Positions 45,170 to 54,709 of a stretch of 64,000 nucleotides of DNA are shown piece after piece; the first letter of the stretch is position 1, and each line of letters starts with the position of its first letter. The position numbers and the translations under genes are program-made. This DNA is from Plebeiibacterium marinum (GTDB lineage Bacteria > Bacteroidota > Bacteroidia > Bacteroidales > Marinilabiliaceae): positions 235,893 to 299,892 of the forward strand of contig NZ_JAPDPI010000001.1 of the NCBI RefSeq assembly GCF_026013615.1, given 5' to 3'. The notes beneath the pieces were generated by a model that had not been told where the DNA came from, did not search any database, and worked only from the letters and a program-made list of their open reading frames with translations.

Positions 45170-48100
45170 ATGAATATATATAAGCTATTGTGGTGTGGAG
45201 TTTTGATGTTTTTTTACATCAATTCTTGGGGTCAGGATAATATTTTGCTAAAAAGGGAAATCACATGGCACGAACCTGCCCATACTCAGGTTCAGGAAAA
45301 AGATGTTGTATTGCTCGATTTTACCGGGATGGCAGGATTAGATGATAATTCTGGCTTGCCATATTATTTTGAAAGCATTGCCTTACCTGCCAACATTGAT
45401 CTGAATTCAATAAGCATATCAATAAAAAACCAACAGTTTATATGGCCTTTACCCTCAGAACATGTGGCCTTTAAAAATGCAGGTATCAGCAAGGATATCC
45501 CATTCAAATTTGGTTTTTCTCAATCTAAAGGTCAGTTTTATGCAGACATCACTATCACCCCATTAAAAATGGAGGAAGGAGCGTCTTCTTTTCAAAAGCT
45601 TAAATCTTTTGATATTATCATAAGCTACACTTCAAATAAATCAGCTGTCCAATCCAAATTAAAATCAAGCACATACCAGTACGCAACCCATTCAGTTCTG
45701 GCTGAGGGAAATTGGAAAAAAATAAGCGTAACCAATACCGGAATACATAAAATCACCTACACACAGCTTGCCAACTGGGGTATATCAAACCCTGAAAATG
45801 TTGGCATCTATGGCAATGGGGGTAAATTAATCCCTACTTCAAACAGCCTGCCCAGAGAGGACGATTTGGTTGAGAATGCAGTTTGGCATTATAACAACGC
45901 CATATATTTTTATGCTGAAGGCCCTGTTACCTGGAAATATGATTACTCACAAAAAATGTACTTACACACAAAGCATCCTTTTAGTGACAAATCATATTAT
46001 TTTATCACTCAAAAGCAGGACGCATCAAAATCAATCCCTGAGTCTGACAATCAGCCAGAAACATATGAACATGCTGTTAATACATTTGTCGACTATAATT
46101 ATCATGAAGAAAATGAAATTAACCTGATAGGCTCCGGGAGCAAATGGTTTGGAAAAAAATTTGAATACTACAGAGAACCACAACAAACCTTTAATTTCTC
46201 ATTCCCCAACATACATACCCAAGAGCAAGCCAAAGTTAAAATTGGACTGGCAAGCAGATCTGGTTCAATTGCCAACTTTAAGTTACTATATCAGGACACA
46301 GAACTTACCAAACTGAACATATCTGCTGTTGACCTGAGTGAACACCTGGACTATTTTGCCAGGGAAGGCATTATCAATAAAAGCTTTATTCCCGTTTCAG
46401 AGCAAATAGACCTGACACTTGCATACAATAACTCAACCAATTCAATTGGCTATCTGGATTATATATGTATCAATGCCACCAGAGAGCTTCAATTTGAAGA
46501 AGATGAGTTATTGTTCCGATATGCAAATGACCCTGACCTGGGAGAAAACATGCAGTTCAACCTAAGCAACAGCTCCGAAAATATTATAATATGGGACATT
46601 ACAGATCCTTTACGACCACAAAACATCATTCACAACCAATCAGGTAACACCAGTAGATTTAATTATAACCCACAAGCCTGTGAGTTTGTTGCCTTTGATC
46701 CTGCAGGTAATTTTGAAACACCAAAATTGGTTGGAGCTGTAGAAAACCAGGACCTGCACGGTCTGCCCAATGTTGAATACTTAATTGTATGTGATCCTGA
46801 TTTTATTGATCAGGCTGAACGCTTAGGGAAAATACACAATGAATATAACGGGCTCACCTATGCCGTTGTAACAGACGAACAGATTTACAATGAGTTTTCA
46901 TCCGGTAAAAAGGATGTTACTGCCATCAGGAGTTTTGCAAAAATGTTTTATGACAGAACAGGATCCAATAACTATAAAGGGCCTCAAAACCTTTTGCTTT
47001 TTGGTGATGGATCATATGACAACAGGCCGGGTTCGGATGAAGGAAGGATAATCACATACCAGTCCATCAACTCCCTTCATCGCACAAATTCATATGTGTC
47101 GGATGACTATTTTGGTTTATTGGATGATATTGAAGGAAGTAGCATCACTTCCGAAAAACTGGATATTGGAATTGGCCGTTTCCCTGTAAATACTGTTGAA
47201 GAAGCCAAAATTGCCGTTGACAAAACCAGAAGATACTTATACGAAGCTGAATTGGACACTTGGAAAAACACCATAACTTTTGTTGGTGATGACGGAGACA
47301 GCAACATCCATATGAAACACGCCAATTCAATTTCAGAAAAAGTAGACAGTAACTATCCTCAGTTTGACATCAACAAAATATTTTTTGACGCCTATACTAA
47401 AGAGCAAAACTCAACCGGAGGAAACTATCCCGAGGTGGAAGAAGAAATATACAACGCCCTCCATGAAGGCACTTTAGTATTTAACTATACAGGACATGGT
47501 GGTACCGGAGCACTATCTCATGAACATGTTATTACATACGAACACATTAAACAATGGCAAAACTACAACAAGCTCCCAATTTTTATTACAGCAACCTGCG
47601 AATTTAGCCGTTACGATGATCATGAAGAACCTTCTGCAGGGGAACTTGTATTTACACACGAACTTGGCGGTGGAATTGCATTGTATTCTACAACCCGTAT
47701 TGTATACTCCAGCTTAAACAAAATAGTAAACGACAATATATACGATAATATTTTTGAATTAAACCAGGATGGCCAACCATTGACGCTGGGTGAAATCATG
47801 AAGCGAACAAAAAACGCCTCCGGATCGAGTGTCAACAAACTCAACTTTACGTTACTGGGAGACCCGGCTATACAACCCATATTCCCCAGGTATAAGGTAA
47901 ACACACTAACATTAAATAACGATAATGTAACATCTGAAATTGATGCCCTATTGGCTTTGAGTACAGACACCATTACCGGAGAAATAACAGATGGACTGGG
48001 TCAGATCCAGAGTGATTTTAATGGAGAGGTTTACATCAACATATTCGACAAAAAATCATTTGTTACAACTTTAGACAATTTAGGGATTGGAACTTTTCAG

Positions 48101-48958
48101 TATGAAGAATATGACAATATCATTTTCAAAGGGCGAACAGAAGTGGTAAATGGCAAATTTGAAATAGACTTTATTGTACCAAAGGATATCAGGTACAACT
48201 TTGATAACGGTAAAATAAGCTATTATGCGTTTTCGGACGACAACAAGGAAGCCTTTGGCGCCTTTGACAACATAACTATCGGTGGGATGATTGAAGATGC
48301 TCCCATAGATGAAAAAGGACCTGACATATCACTTTACATTAACGACAGAGATTTTACAAGTGGTTCAAAAACAGGCCCTACTCCTATTTTAATTGCTGAT
48401 TTTAGTGACGAAAACGGCATTAATACAACCGGAATAGGTATAGGGCACGATATTACCTGCGTGCTTGATGGAAACAAGAGTAATCCAATCATTTTAAATG
48501 ATTATTTTGAAAGCGAACTAAATAATTACAGAAAAGGGACCGTAACATACCAGCTTCCACAAATGGAATCGGGCGTTCACCATCTCAAGGTAAAAGCATG
48601 GGATACTTATAACAATTCTTCTGAATCAGAAATTGAGTTTAAGGTTTCGGCAGAGAGTTCCATCAAGGTGTCAAGCATTAAAAACTACCCAAACCCTGTG
48701 GCACAAGGGAACACCACGTATTTTTACTTTGAGCATGACGAGCCCAATTCTATATTAAACATCGATTTTAATATCTACACCTTAAACGGGGAGTTGGTTA
48801 AGCAGTTTGACAAATCAGTTGTTGCTTTGTACAACACAATCCCCCCAATTGAGTGGACTGTTGATTTATCGCCCGGAATTTATCTGTATGAGCTCGTTAT
48901 AAATTCCCAAACAGGCAGAAAGGGAAAAGAAACAGGAAAAATAATGGTAGTTCCATAA
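45170..48958 (+). CDS. porU: Type IX secretion sortase PorU
   Basis: 1262 residues with a signal peptide. The gingipain-like C25 domain, about 530-890, holds the catalytic His in T-G-H-G-G (H776) and Cys in A-T-C-E-F-S (C810). Beta domains precede and follow it. The end (from about 1165) looks like a T9SS sorting domain that in PorU is retained. PorU, held at the surface by PorV, cuts the sorting domain off cargo and attaches cargo to A-LPS. Length and the catalytic pair are normal. porV follows after 44 bp. Confidence 0.95.
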   Translation: MNIYKLLWCGVLMFFYINSWGQDNILLKREITWHEPAHTQVQEKDVVLLDFTGMAGLDDNSGLPYYFESIALPANIDLNSISISIKNQQFIWPLPSEHVAFKNAGISKDIPFKFGFSQSKGQFYADITITPLKMEEGASSFQKLKSFDIIISYTSNKSAVQSKLKSSTYQYATHSVLAEGNWKKISVTNTGIHKITYTQLANWGISNPENVGIYGNGGKLIPTSNSLPREDDLVENAVWHYNNAIYFYAEGPVTWKYDYSQKMYLHTKHPFSDKSYYFITQKQDASKSIPESDNQPETYEHAVNTFVDYNYHEENEINLIGSGSKWFGKKFEYYREPQQTFNFSFPNIHTQEQAKVKIGLASRSGSIANFKLLYQDTELTKLNISAVDLSEHLDYFAREGIINKSFIPVSEQIDLTLAYNNSTNSIGYLDYICINATRELQFEEDELLFRYANDPDLGENMQFNLSNSSENIIIWDITDPLRPQNIIHNQSGNTSRFNYNPQACEFVAFDPAGNFETPKLVGAVENQDLHGLPNVEYLIVCDPDFIDQAERLGKIHNEYNGLTYAVVTDEQIYNEFSSGKKDVTAIRSFAKMFYDRTGSNNYKGPQNLLLFGDGSYDNRPGSDEGRIITYQSINSLHRTNSYVSDDYFGLLDDIEGSSITSEKLDIGIGRFPVNTVEEAKIAVDKTRRYLYEAELDTWKNTITFVGDDGDSNIHMKHANSISEKVDSNYPQFDINKIFFDAYTKEQNSTGGNYPEVEEEIYNALHEGTLVFNYTGHGGTGALSHEHVITYEHIKQWQNYNKLPIFITATCEFSRYDDHEEPSAGELVFTHELGGGIALYSTTRIVYSSLNKIVNDNIYDNIFELNQDGQPLTLGEIMKRTKNASGSSVNKLNFTLLGDPAIQPIFPRYKVNTLTLNNDNVTSEIDALLALSTDTITGEITDGLGQIQSDFNGEVYINIFDKKSFVTTLDNLGIGTFQYEEYDNIIFKGRTEVVNGKFEIDFIVPKDIRYNFDNGKISYYAFSDDNKEAFGAFDNITIGGMIEDAPIDEKGPDISLYINDRDFTSGSKTGPTPILIADFSDENGINTTGIGIGHDITCVLDGNKSNPIILNDYFESELNNYRKGTVTYQLPQMESGVHHLKVKAWDTYNNSSESEIEFKVSAESSIKVSSIKNYPNPVAQGNTTYFYFEHDEPNSILNIDFNIYTLNGELVKQFDKSVVALYNTIPPIEWTVDLSPGIYLYELVINSQTGRKGKETGKIMVVP

Positions 48959-48979
48959 TAAAATTCTTTTTTTTGAGTT

Positions 48980-48987
48980 TACCTTTG
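48980..48987 (+). promoter_or_regulatory. Possible internal -7 box before porV
   Basis: TACCTTTG, 15 bp before the porV ATG at 49003 and 36 bp before the second ATG. porV may be expressed beyond porU levels. Confidence 0.3.
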
Positions 48988-49002
48988 TAGTGAATTTCAA
49001 AA

Positions 49003-50160
49003 ATGAAAGTAAATAAATATCATATGCAAAAATTAGTTTTAAAAACGGTTGCTGTTTTGTTTGTGGCAATCTCTTCTTCTCTTAATATTAACGGACAAAG
49101 TGACAATGACGGGAGTGGATTTGGGCCGCCTCAAACCGGAGCACCATTCCTTACAATTACACCCGAATCAAGAGGGGGTGCAATGGGTGATGTGGGTGCT
49201 GCAACATCTCCAGACATCAACTCCCAGCACTGGAACTCTGCTAAATATGCATTCCTTGATCAGGAAATGGGAGCGGCTATTTCATACACTCCATGGCTAA
49301 GAAACCTGGTAAACGATATCAACCTAATGTATGCCACCTTTTTTAAACGCATCGACAAAATGCAAACCTTTAGTGCATCATTCAGGTATTTTGCTTTAGG
49401 GGACATTAACTTTACAGATAACTCTGGTAGTATTGTATCTAGTGGAAGCCCAAATGAGTTTGCTATTGATGCAGCATATGCAAGAAAGCTTTCTGATAAT
49501 ATTTCAGGATCCGTGGCTTTCAGGTTCATACGTTCCGACATCACTAACGGAGTACGAGACAATGCTATTTCCCCTGCCAATGCATTTGCTGCAGATTTAA
49601 ACTTTTTTTATACCGACAGGGTTAAATGGGGAGGCAGAAATGGTCAATTTTCTTCCGGGGTCAACTTCTCCAACATTGGTTCGAAATTGTCATATGACGA
49701 TGGAAACACCAACGACTTTTTGCCAATGAACTTAAAATTAGGGGTGGCTTACAATACTGAAATTGACCGCTACAATAAAATTGGTGTTGCCCTTGATGTA
49801 AACAGGGTTATGGTAGTAAAACAAAAAGAAGGAGAGGATGTTAGTGAAAAATCTGTCCCTGCGGCATTTTTTGAATCATTCAGTGATTTCAAAGCTACTG
49901 ATTTAACTTTTTCACTTGGAGCTGAATACACCTATGCTGAACAATTCGCAATTAGAGCCGGATATTATCATGAAGACGAGTCAATGGGTAATGGAAAATT
50001 TGCAACTGCCGGAGCAGGGATCAAATTCAACATGCTAACAATAGACGCTTCATACATAATTACAATGGCATCAAATAACCCTTTGGCAAACACGATCCGT
50101 TTTACTTTAGGACTAAACTTTGATGAACTGAATGGAGGAAAAGGAAGAAAAAGAAGATAA
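49003..50160 (+). CDS. porV: Type IX secretion outer-membrane protein PorV (LptO)
   Basis: 385 residues. ATG at 49003; an alternative ATG at 49024 begins the signal peptide core directly, and either is possible. The mature FadL-like 14-strand barrel starts with the PorV hallmark F-L-T-I-T-P-E-S-R-G-G-A-M-G-D-V-G-A-A and continues S-Q-H-W-N-S-A-K-Y. The C-terminus is basic (G-K-G-R-K-R-R), which is unusual for a barrel end. PorV carries cargo from the translocon SprA and holds PorU. Confidence 0.95.
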   Translation: MKVNKYHMQKLVLKTVAVLFVAISSSLNINGQSDNDGSGFGPPQTGAPFLTITPESRGGAMGDVGAATSPDINSQHWNSAKYAFLDQEMGAAISYTPWLRNLVNDINLMYATFFKRIDKMQTFSASFRYFALGDINFTDNSGSIVSSGSPNEFAIDAAYARKLSDNISGSVAFRFIRSDITNGVRDNAISPANAFAADLNFFYTDRVKWGGRNGQFSSGVNFSNIGSKLSYDDGNTNDFLPMNLKLGVAYNTEIDRYNKIGVALDVNRVMVVKQKEGEDVSEKSVPAAFFESFSDFKATDLTFSLGAEYTYAEQFAIRAGYYHEDESMGNGKFATAGAGIKFNMLTIDASYIITMASNNPLANTIRFTLGLNFDELNGGKGRKRR

Positions 50161-50184
50161 TTTTATTATATCTGATATATTTGC

Positions 50185-50216
50185 AATCCTGAACCGTTTT
50201 GGTTCAGGATTTTTTT
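50185..50216 (+). terminator. Terminator of porU-porV
   Basis: Perfect 11-bp stem (50185-50195 with 50201-50211), 5-nt loop, T run. A TATATTTG -7-like box at 50176-50183 sits just before it, so any transcript starting there would run into the hairpin before ispF. Confidence 0.88.
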
Positions 50217-50237
50217 ATTTCAAAAAACTTAAATACA

Positions 50238-50717
50238 ATGAAGCTTAGAGTAGGTTTTGGTTACGACGTGCATCAGTTAGGTTTTAATGAGGAACTATGG
50301 ATTGGCGGAATCCATATCCCCTTTGAAAAAGGATCCATTGGTCATTCGGATGGAGATGTTTTAATCCATGCCATATGCGATGCACTGCTTGGTGCTGCCA
50401 ATATGCGCGACATAGGTTTCCATTTTCCTGACACATCCAATGACTTTAAAGGAATTGACAGCAAAATTCTTTTAAAGAGAACCGTAGATATTATTGCAGA
50501 AAAAGGATATTCAATCAACAATATTGATTCTACAATCTGCCTGGAAAAACCTAAACTAAAAAACCTCATACCAGAAATGCAAAGTGTACTGGCCCAGGTG
50601 ATGAATATTGACATTGAAGATATTGCCATAAAAGCCACTACTACCGAAAAACTGGGCTTTGTAGGTAAACAGGAAGGTATTGCCGCCTATGCAACAGTGC
50701 TAATCCAGAAGGGATAG
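50238..50717 (+). CDS. ispF: 2-C-methyl-D-erythritol 2,4-cyclodiphosphate synthase
   Basis: 159 residues from the ATG at 50238; an upstream in-frame TTG lies inside the terminator stem and is rejected. Metal ligands are in G-Y-D-V-H and H-S-D-G-D-V-L-I-H. Substrate loop F-P-D-T and T-T-T-E-K-L-G-F are present. It makes the cyclic diphosphate of the MEP isoprenoid pathway. Confidence 0.96.
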   Translation: MKLRVGFGYDVHQLGFNEELWIGGIHIPFEKGSIGHSDGDVLIHAICDALLGAANMRDIGFHFPDTSNDFKGIDSKILLKRTVDIIAEKGYSINNIDSTICLEKPKLKNLIPEMQSVLAQVMNIDIEDIAIKATTTEKLGFVGKQEGIAAYATVLIQKG

Positions 50718-50739
50718 AGGTAGCTTATGGCGTATAGCG

Positions 50740-50820
50740 ATTAGCGTATAGCGATTAGCTTATAGCAATTAGCTTATAGCAATTAGCTTATAGCGGATAG
50801 CTTATAGCAGATAGCTTATT
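50740..50820. repeat. 14-bp tandem repeat, about 5.8 copies
   Basis: Units at 50740, 50754, 50768, 50782, 50796 and 50810. Consensus ATTAGCTTATAGCA; two adjacent units (50754, 50768) are identical. Degenerate sequence of the same kind extends left to about 50720. It lies in the 269-bp gap after ispF; the rest of the gap holds only a promoter candidate. Confidence 0.9.
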
Positions 50821-50928
50821 ATTTTCAAATACCAATGGGTATGGAGCAGAGAGCAAAGCGCTATGTTTTTTTTCTCAAATCTATATTATCATGGAAGTTT
50901 TCCAACTCACATCTAAACATCTGTATAT

Positions 50929-50958
50929 TTTGATTTGATTATAAAATTGCTACATTTG
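50929..50958 (+). promoter_or_regulatory. Promoter candidate for the CoA-binding gene
   Basis: TTTG (50929-50932), 18-bp spacer, TACATTTG (50951-50958), 28 bp before the start. The best match in the window to the two-part Bacteroidota promoter. Confidence 0.5.
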
Positions 50959-50986
50959 CATTTGCTTTACGATAAAATTAAAGATC

Positions 50987-51352
50987 ATGAACAATAAGAA
51001 AACCTTAGTTATTGGTGCCAGCGAAAATCCGGAAAGATATTCAAATAAAGCCGTTAAAAAACTTACTGAATACAACCACCCAGTTGTGGCAGTTGGTAAC
51101 CGCATGGGAAACATTGACATGATCCCTATTACTACAGAGGTATTAGACACTGCAGACATCGACACGGTAACATTATATATTGGAGCTAAGCACCAGGCAA
51201 AATACTTTGATATCATAGCTTCTTTAAAACCCCAAAGAATTATCTTTAATCCGGGCACTGAGAATACTGAAATGGAAGAGTTTGCTAAGGATAATAATAT
51301 TGAAGTGCTTCATGCCTGCACTTTGGTTTTATTAAGCACCGGCCAGTATTAA
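50987..51352 (+). CDS. CoA-binding domain protein (YccU-like)
   Basis: 121 residues, one Rossmann-like CoA_binding_2 domain. T-L-V-I-G-A-S-E-N-P-E-R-Y-S at the start matches the nucleotide loop; I-I-F-N-P-G-T-E-N near 83 and A-C-T-L-V-L-L near the end are conserved. Binds CoA in known relatives; role unknown. Confidence 0.88.
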   Translation: MNNKKTLVIGASENPERYSNKAVKKLTEYNHPVVAVGNRMGNIDMIPITTEVLDTADIDTVTLYIGAKHQAKYFDIIASLKPQRIIFNPGTENTEMEEFAKDNNIEVLHACTLVLLSTGQY

Positions 51353-51406
51353 CTACCTATCTTCCGATTCTGGACATTTGAGAAAGACACCATAAGGAAT
51401 TTTGTA

Positions 51407-51736
51407 ATGCAAACAGTAACAACTCACCACGAATTTGAGGAAAAAACAAATAATAACCAGGGCGTTATTTTTTATTTTTCTCATGATGAATGCAGTGTAT
51501 GCAAAGTTCTGTTGCCCAAGATTAATGAAATGGTTGAGGAGCACTTCCCCTATATGCAACTATGCTATTGCAACATTAAGCTATCTCCGGAGCTGGCCGC
51601 CCAAAATCGCATTTTTGCAGTCCCTTCAATCCTTGTTTATTTTGAAGAAAAACCATATTTTCAGTTTTCACGAAACCTTAGTATTTCGGAATTGAAAAAC
51701 GCCATAACAAGGCCTTACCAAATGATATTTGGTTAA
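51407..51736 (+). CDS. Thioredoxin-family protein
   Basis: 109 residues. The active site is C29-S-V-C32 in a short thioredoxin fold, with the cis-Pro region A-V-P-S-I near 72. No signal peptide, so cytoplasmic. The C-S-V-C dipeptide differs from the standard C-G-P-C, so redox potential and partner may differ. 54 bp after the CoA-binding gene. Confidence 0.88.
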   Translation: MQTVTTHHEFEEKTNNNQGVIFYFSHDECSVCKVLLPKINEMVEEHFPYMQLCYCNIKLSPELAAQNRIFAVPSILVYFEEKPYFQFSRNLSISELKNAITRPYQMIFG

Positions 51737-51740
51737 TATT

Positions 51741-53267
51741 TTATGATTGTCTATAAATCCACCACCAAAGAAAAAAACCGCTTACCAACACCAACATAAA
51801 ACAAATACCGGCTACTGGGATATACAATATATAAAATGGCCCTAATATGGATTCAAAGATCCTTCCCGTATGTAATTCGAGACAAAAGTTCCACAACGAC
51901 ATAGGACTATTCTTTTTAATACTTCCTGGCATTATGGCTTTTTGATGAAAGCGAACCAAGCCTTGAATTCCCTTTGAGTAATCGAGATACCACATCTTTT
52001 TATTACTAAACCGAACCAAACCGCTCACCATGTAATCAGAAACAGGTCGTCCTGATTTTACCCTTTTAGACACAGCCTGGTTGGTCATCATATTAAAAAC
52101 ATAACCTGTGGTAACATTCCAGCTAAACAACCCTGAAAAAGAACCTATTAAATAAGTATCATCGGCCACCGGCTCAAAAACATTACAGCCCATTACACTC
52201 ACCGGAGGCTGCGATTCAACGGGCTTCAATGGAGTTCCTAACCCTTCATCTACTACATAGAAACCATCTGAAGTAGAAACAATATAAGTATTAAGAAACT
52301 CGTTCCAGCGGATCATCCTTAACTTATCCTGCCAAGGATTGGGATTATCCAGATGGGTAAAGGGCACTATGGGCATGGCTGCTCCTGCAATTGGTATTAA
52401 AAGAGGAGGACGCAAAAACATTCCAGCTATTGTATTGACCAATAAAAACAAACCAAAAACATATCCCAATACATTGTGCCATCTAAGATTCATCCTATTC
52501 AACCTTCTGACTTTCTTTCTGTCCGAAATTATTTTTTCGCCAAGCTTCGGAAAAACAAAATAGAACAATCCGGTTAAGGACAAAATTACAACTACAATAC
52601 CTAACAAATCAACAAACAGCTTCCCAAACACTCCAAACAGTTCACCACTGTGCAAAGTCCACAAAAAGCGAAACATACTGCTTTCCCTTTTGTAATGAAC
52701 CGGTTGAGGCAACTGTATTTTATCAAACTGTTTTCCGGTTACCGACTTTAACAAATAATCACGGGTTAAAACAATAAGCGTATCATCCTTTATGGTAATA
52801 TCTGTAATCCGTTTGTTTTTTACCGGAATTTCAACTTCCTGCCAACTACCATCAAGTGCAGGGAGATGGAATAATCCCATTAGCGATCCGGCATACAAAC
52901 TTCCTTTATAATAAACCAGAGAACTAATTGCCCTGTTATCAATACCTTTTTTAAACCCTCTGTTTTTGCAAGAATAATATGAGAATTCCGGATCCGTTGA
53001 GTATATCCCTATTTTCCCAAATAGTAAAACAGTATCATTTGGCAAAACCAAACTCCCTTTCAAGGCCCCTAAATTCCAATTTTTATAAGAGTAATTGGAA
53101 GGCAGCACCTTTCTGGATACCTGATAAGGTGAAAATATTTTCCTGTGATTCATTACTATTCCGGAAAACGCAAACACCAGTGCAAATAGCGCAATTGCTA
53201 CTGCCGGCCATTTATGCCATTTTTTAAATCTTTTTACCCAACGAAGTTTTGTTTTATTCATTCCCAA
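51741..53267 (-). CDS. PepSY-associated membrane protein (reductase-like)
   Basis: 508 residues. Membrane helices near 22-42, 215-240, 265-290 and 475-500, as in PepSY_TM proteins. A beta-propeller-like extracytoplasmic part (Y-Y-K-G-S-L-Y-A-G-S-L, T-D-I-T-I-K-D-D) replaces a classic PepSY domain between TM1 and TM2. The conserved helix His (R-W-H-N-V-L-G) could ligate haem. Family members are linked to iron/haem reduction. Lies beside, but is terminated apart from, the nrf genes. Confidence 0.75.
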   Translation of the reverse strand: MGMNKTKLRWVKRFKKWHKWPAVAIALFALVFAFSGIVMNHRKIFSPYQVSRKVLPSNYSYKNWNLGALKGSLVLPNDTVLLFGKIGIYSTDPEFSYYSCKNRGFKKGIDNRAISSLVYYKGSLYAGSLMGLFHLPALDGSWQEVEIPVKNKRITDITIKDDTLIVLTRDYLLKSVTGKQFDKIQLPQPVHYKRESSMFRFLWTLHSGELFGVFGKLFVDLLGIVVVILSLTGLFYFVFPKLGEKIISDRKKVRRLNRMNLRWHNVLGYVFGLFLLVNTIAGMFLRPPLLIPIAGAAMPIVPFTHLDNPNPWQDKLRMIRWNEFLNTYIVSTSDGFYVVDEGLGTPLKPVESQPPVSVMGCNVFEPVADDTYLIGSFSGLFSWNVTTGYVFNMMTNQAVSKRVKSGRPVSDYMVSGLVRFSNKKMWYLDYSKGIQGLVRFHQKAIMPGSIKKNSPMSLWNFCLELHTGRIFESILGPFYILYIPVAGICFMLVLVSGFFLWWWIYRQS

Positions 53268-53283
53268 TACTATGTGTCACATT

Positions 53284-53317
53284 AAAAAACCCTCTCTGTT
53301 TGGTTAACCAGAGAGGG
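53284..53317 (-). terminator. Terminator after the porin-like gene
   Basis: 9-bp stem CCCTCTCTG/CAGAGAGGG with 10-nt loop and a T run on the minus strand. Confidence 0.92.
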
Positions 53318-53344
53318 CCTATTTTTGTTTGCAATCAAATTTAA

Positions 53345-54598
53345 TTATTTCAAAGGGAAAAATTGAGGTTTTACAACAATCATAGCATAACCCCAATGCT
53401 GAAAAGCTCCCTTATCACCTCCACCCTTTAACACCTCCATGGAATCGGATGCCAGCATAGTTGACCATCCAAAACCAAAACTCACCGCCGGCTTAAACTG
53501 ATAGCTCAAAGACAAATCTATTTCTGTACCTAAATAATTATCGACGCCAGGGCCTATTTTTGCTGCTGATGAAAAAATATGGGCATGTGCCCCCATTGTA
53601 ACATCATTGTTCTTTACCGTTATTTTACCATACATGTCATTTAAACCAACATTACCAATATGATTCCCTACGTAAAAATAATCCATAAACCCATTGAACT
53701 TATGGTTGGTTCCATAAAAGGGAGTAAAGGATTTATTATCTGTTTCATCCCAGTCTGAGCCACTCAATCGTTCAAACCCGCCCACAAAACTCATATTATC
53801 CGAAATACTTCCTGAAACTTCTATCAAAAAATTATAGGCGCCCACATCCATGTTTGATGCATCTTTCCCATTCTGAAAATATAAATTTGAGGCCAGCGTT
53901 ATCGGGGTAAGCTCAACCATATACCTTCCTCCTATAGTTTGGGTATACCTTACCTTATTGGCAGGATCAACTGCATCTGGCACACCATTATTCAACAATA
54001 GCAAACTAAGTTTTGAAGCATCCCAGTTGTTATGAAACCATACATACTGCAGGGAAGTGTATGCATCGTTATGTGCCGTTGCGGTAGCCGGATTATCGTC
54101 GTTAAGATTATCATCATGATGATATGCCAGCCCAAAATGCAAGTCCCAGTCACCGGAGTATTTAAACAATAGCATATCGTGAGAACGGGCCTGTTGCGCC
54201 CAGCCTACCGTGCCAAAAATCCGATGATCATCATACGCCACCTCTTGCCGGCCTGCCTTCAGGCTAAATTCATCACTCAACATGATCTCAGCCCATGCTT
54301 CATGTATACTAACTGCATAATCTTCATTTGTAACCAACTGAGCCTGCCCTCCCCACAAACGAACATCCTGCAGAACAAGCTTTGTCAACAGATAATCGTT
54401 CCTATAGTTTAAATTCAAACGAGTTCGTTGCGAAGTGACCATTTGGGCATCCTGGTCTGAATTAACCAGCTTTTTATATCCATGACTCAACTCTGTTCTT
54501 GGCCGGTATTCTCCTGATAATGAAAATTGAGCCTGCAACAAGTCAGGATATAATAAACTCATCAGGATAACTATTACTCCTATATATTTATTCCTCAT
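53345..54598 (-). CDS. Outer-membrane porin-like barrel (alginate-export-like)
   Basis: 417 residues with signal peptide (L-Q-A-Q). The start of the mature protein, F-S-L-S-G-E-Y-R-P-R-T-E, then R-T-R-L-N-L-N-Y-R and L-F-K-Y-S-G-D-W-D-L-H-F-G-L-A-Y, is typical of AlgE-like/OprO-like barrels. It ends in an aromatic strand (V-V-K-P-Q-F-F-P-L-K). It lies 111 bp after nrfA on the same strand, so nitrite uptake into the periplasm is a possible role (inference). Confidence 0.8.
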   Translation of the reverse strand: MRNKYIGVIVILMSLLYPDLLQAQFSLSGEYRPRTELSHGYKKLVNSDQDAQMVTSQRTRLNLNYRNDYLLTKLVLQDVRLWGGQAQLVTNEDYAVSIHEAWAEIMLSDEFSLKAGRQEVAYDDHRIFGTVGWAQQARSHDMLLFKYSGDWDLHFGLAYHHDDNLNDDNPATATAHNDAYTSLQYVWFHNNWDASKLSLLLLNNGVPDAVDPANKVRYTQTIGGRYMVELTPITLASNLYFQNGKDASNMDVGAYNFLIEVSGSISDNMSFVGGFERLSGSDWDETDNKSFTPFYGTNHKFNGFMDYFYVGNHIGNVGLNDMYGKITVKNNDVTMGAHAHIFSSAAKIGPGVDNYLGTEIDLSLSYQFKPAVSFGFGWSTMLASDSMEVLKGGGDKGAFQHWGYAMIVVKPQFFPLK

Positions 54599-54709
54599 GA
54601 CTATGATAGTTTTATATTTTATTCAACATCAAAATGAGAATAAATTCCCATATACATCATGCTAAATGGACTTACCCCTTTTGCTAATAACACATCCGGA
54701 TAATCTCCA

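Noticed and set aside
50740..50820. CRISPR array
   Set aside because: Units are 14 bp, directly adjacent, without unique spacers, and no cas genes are present.
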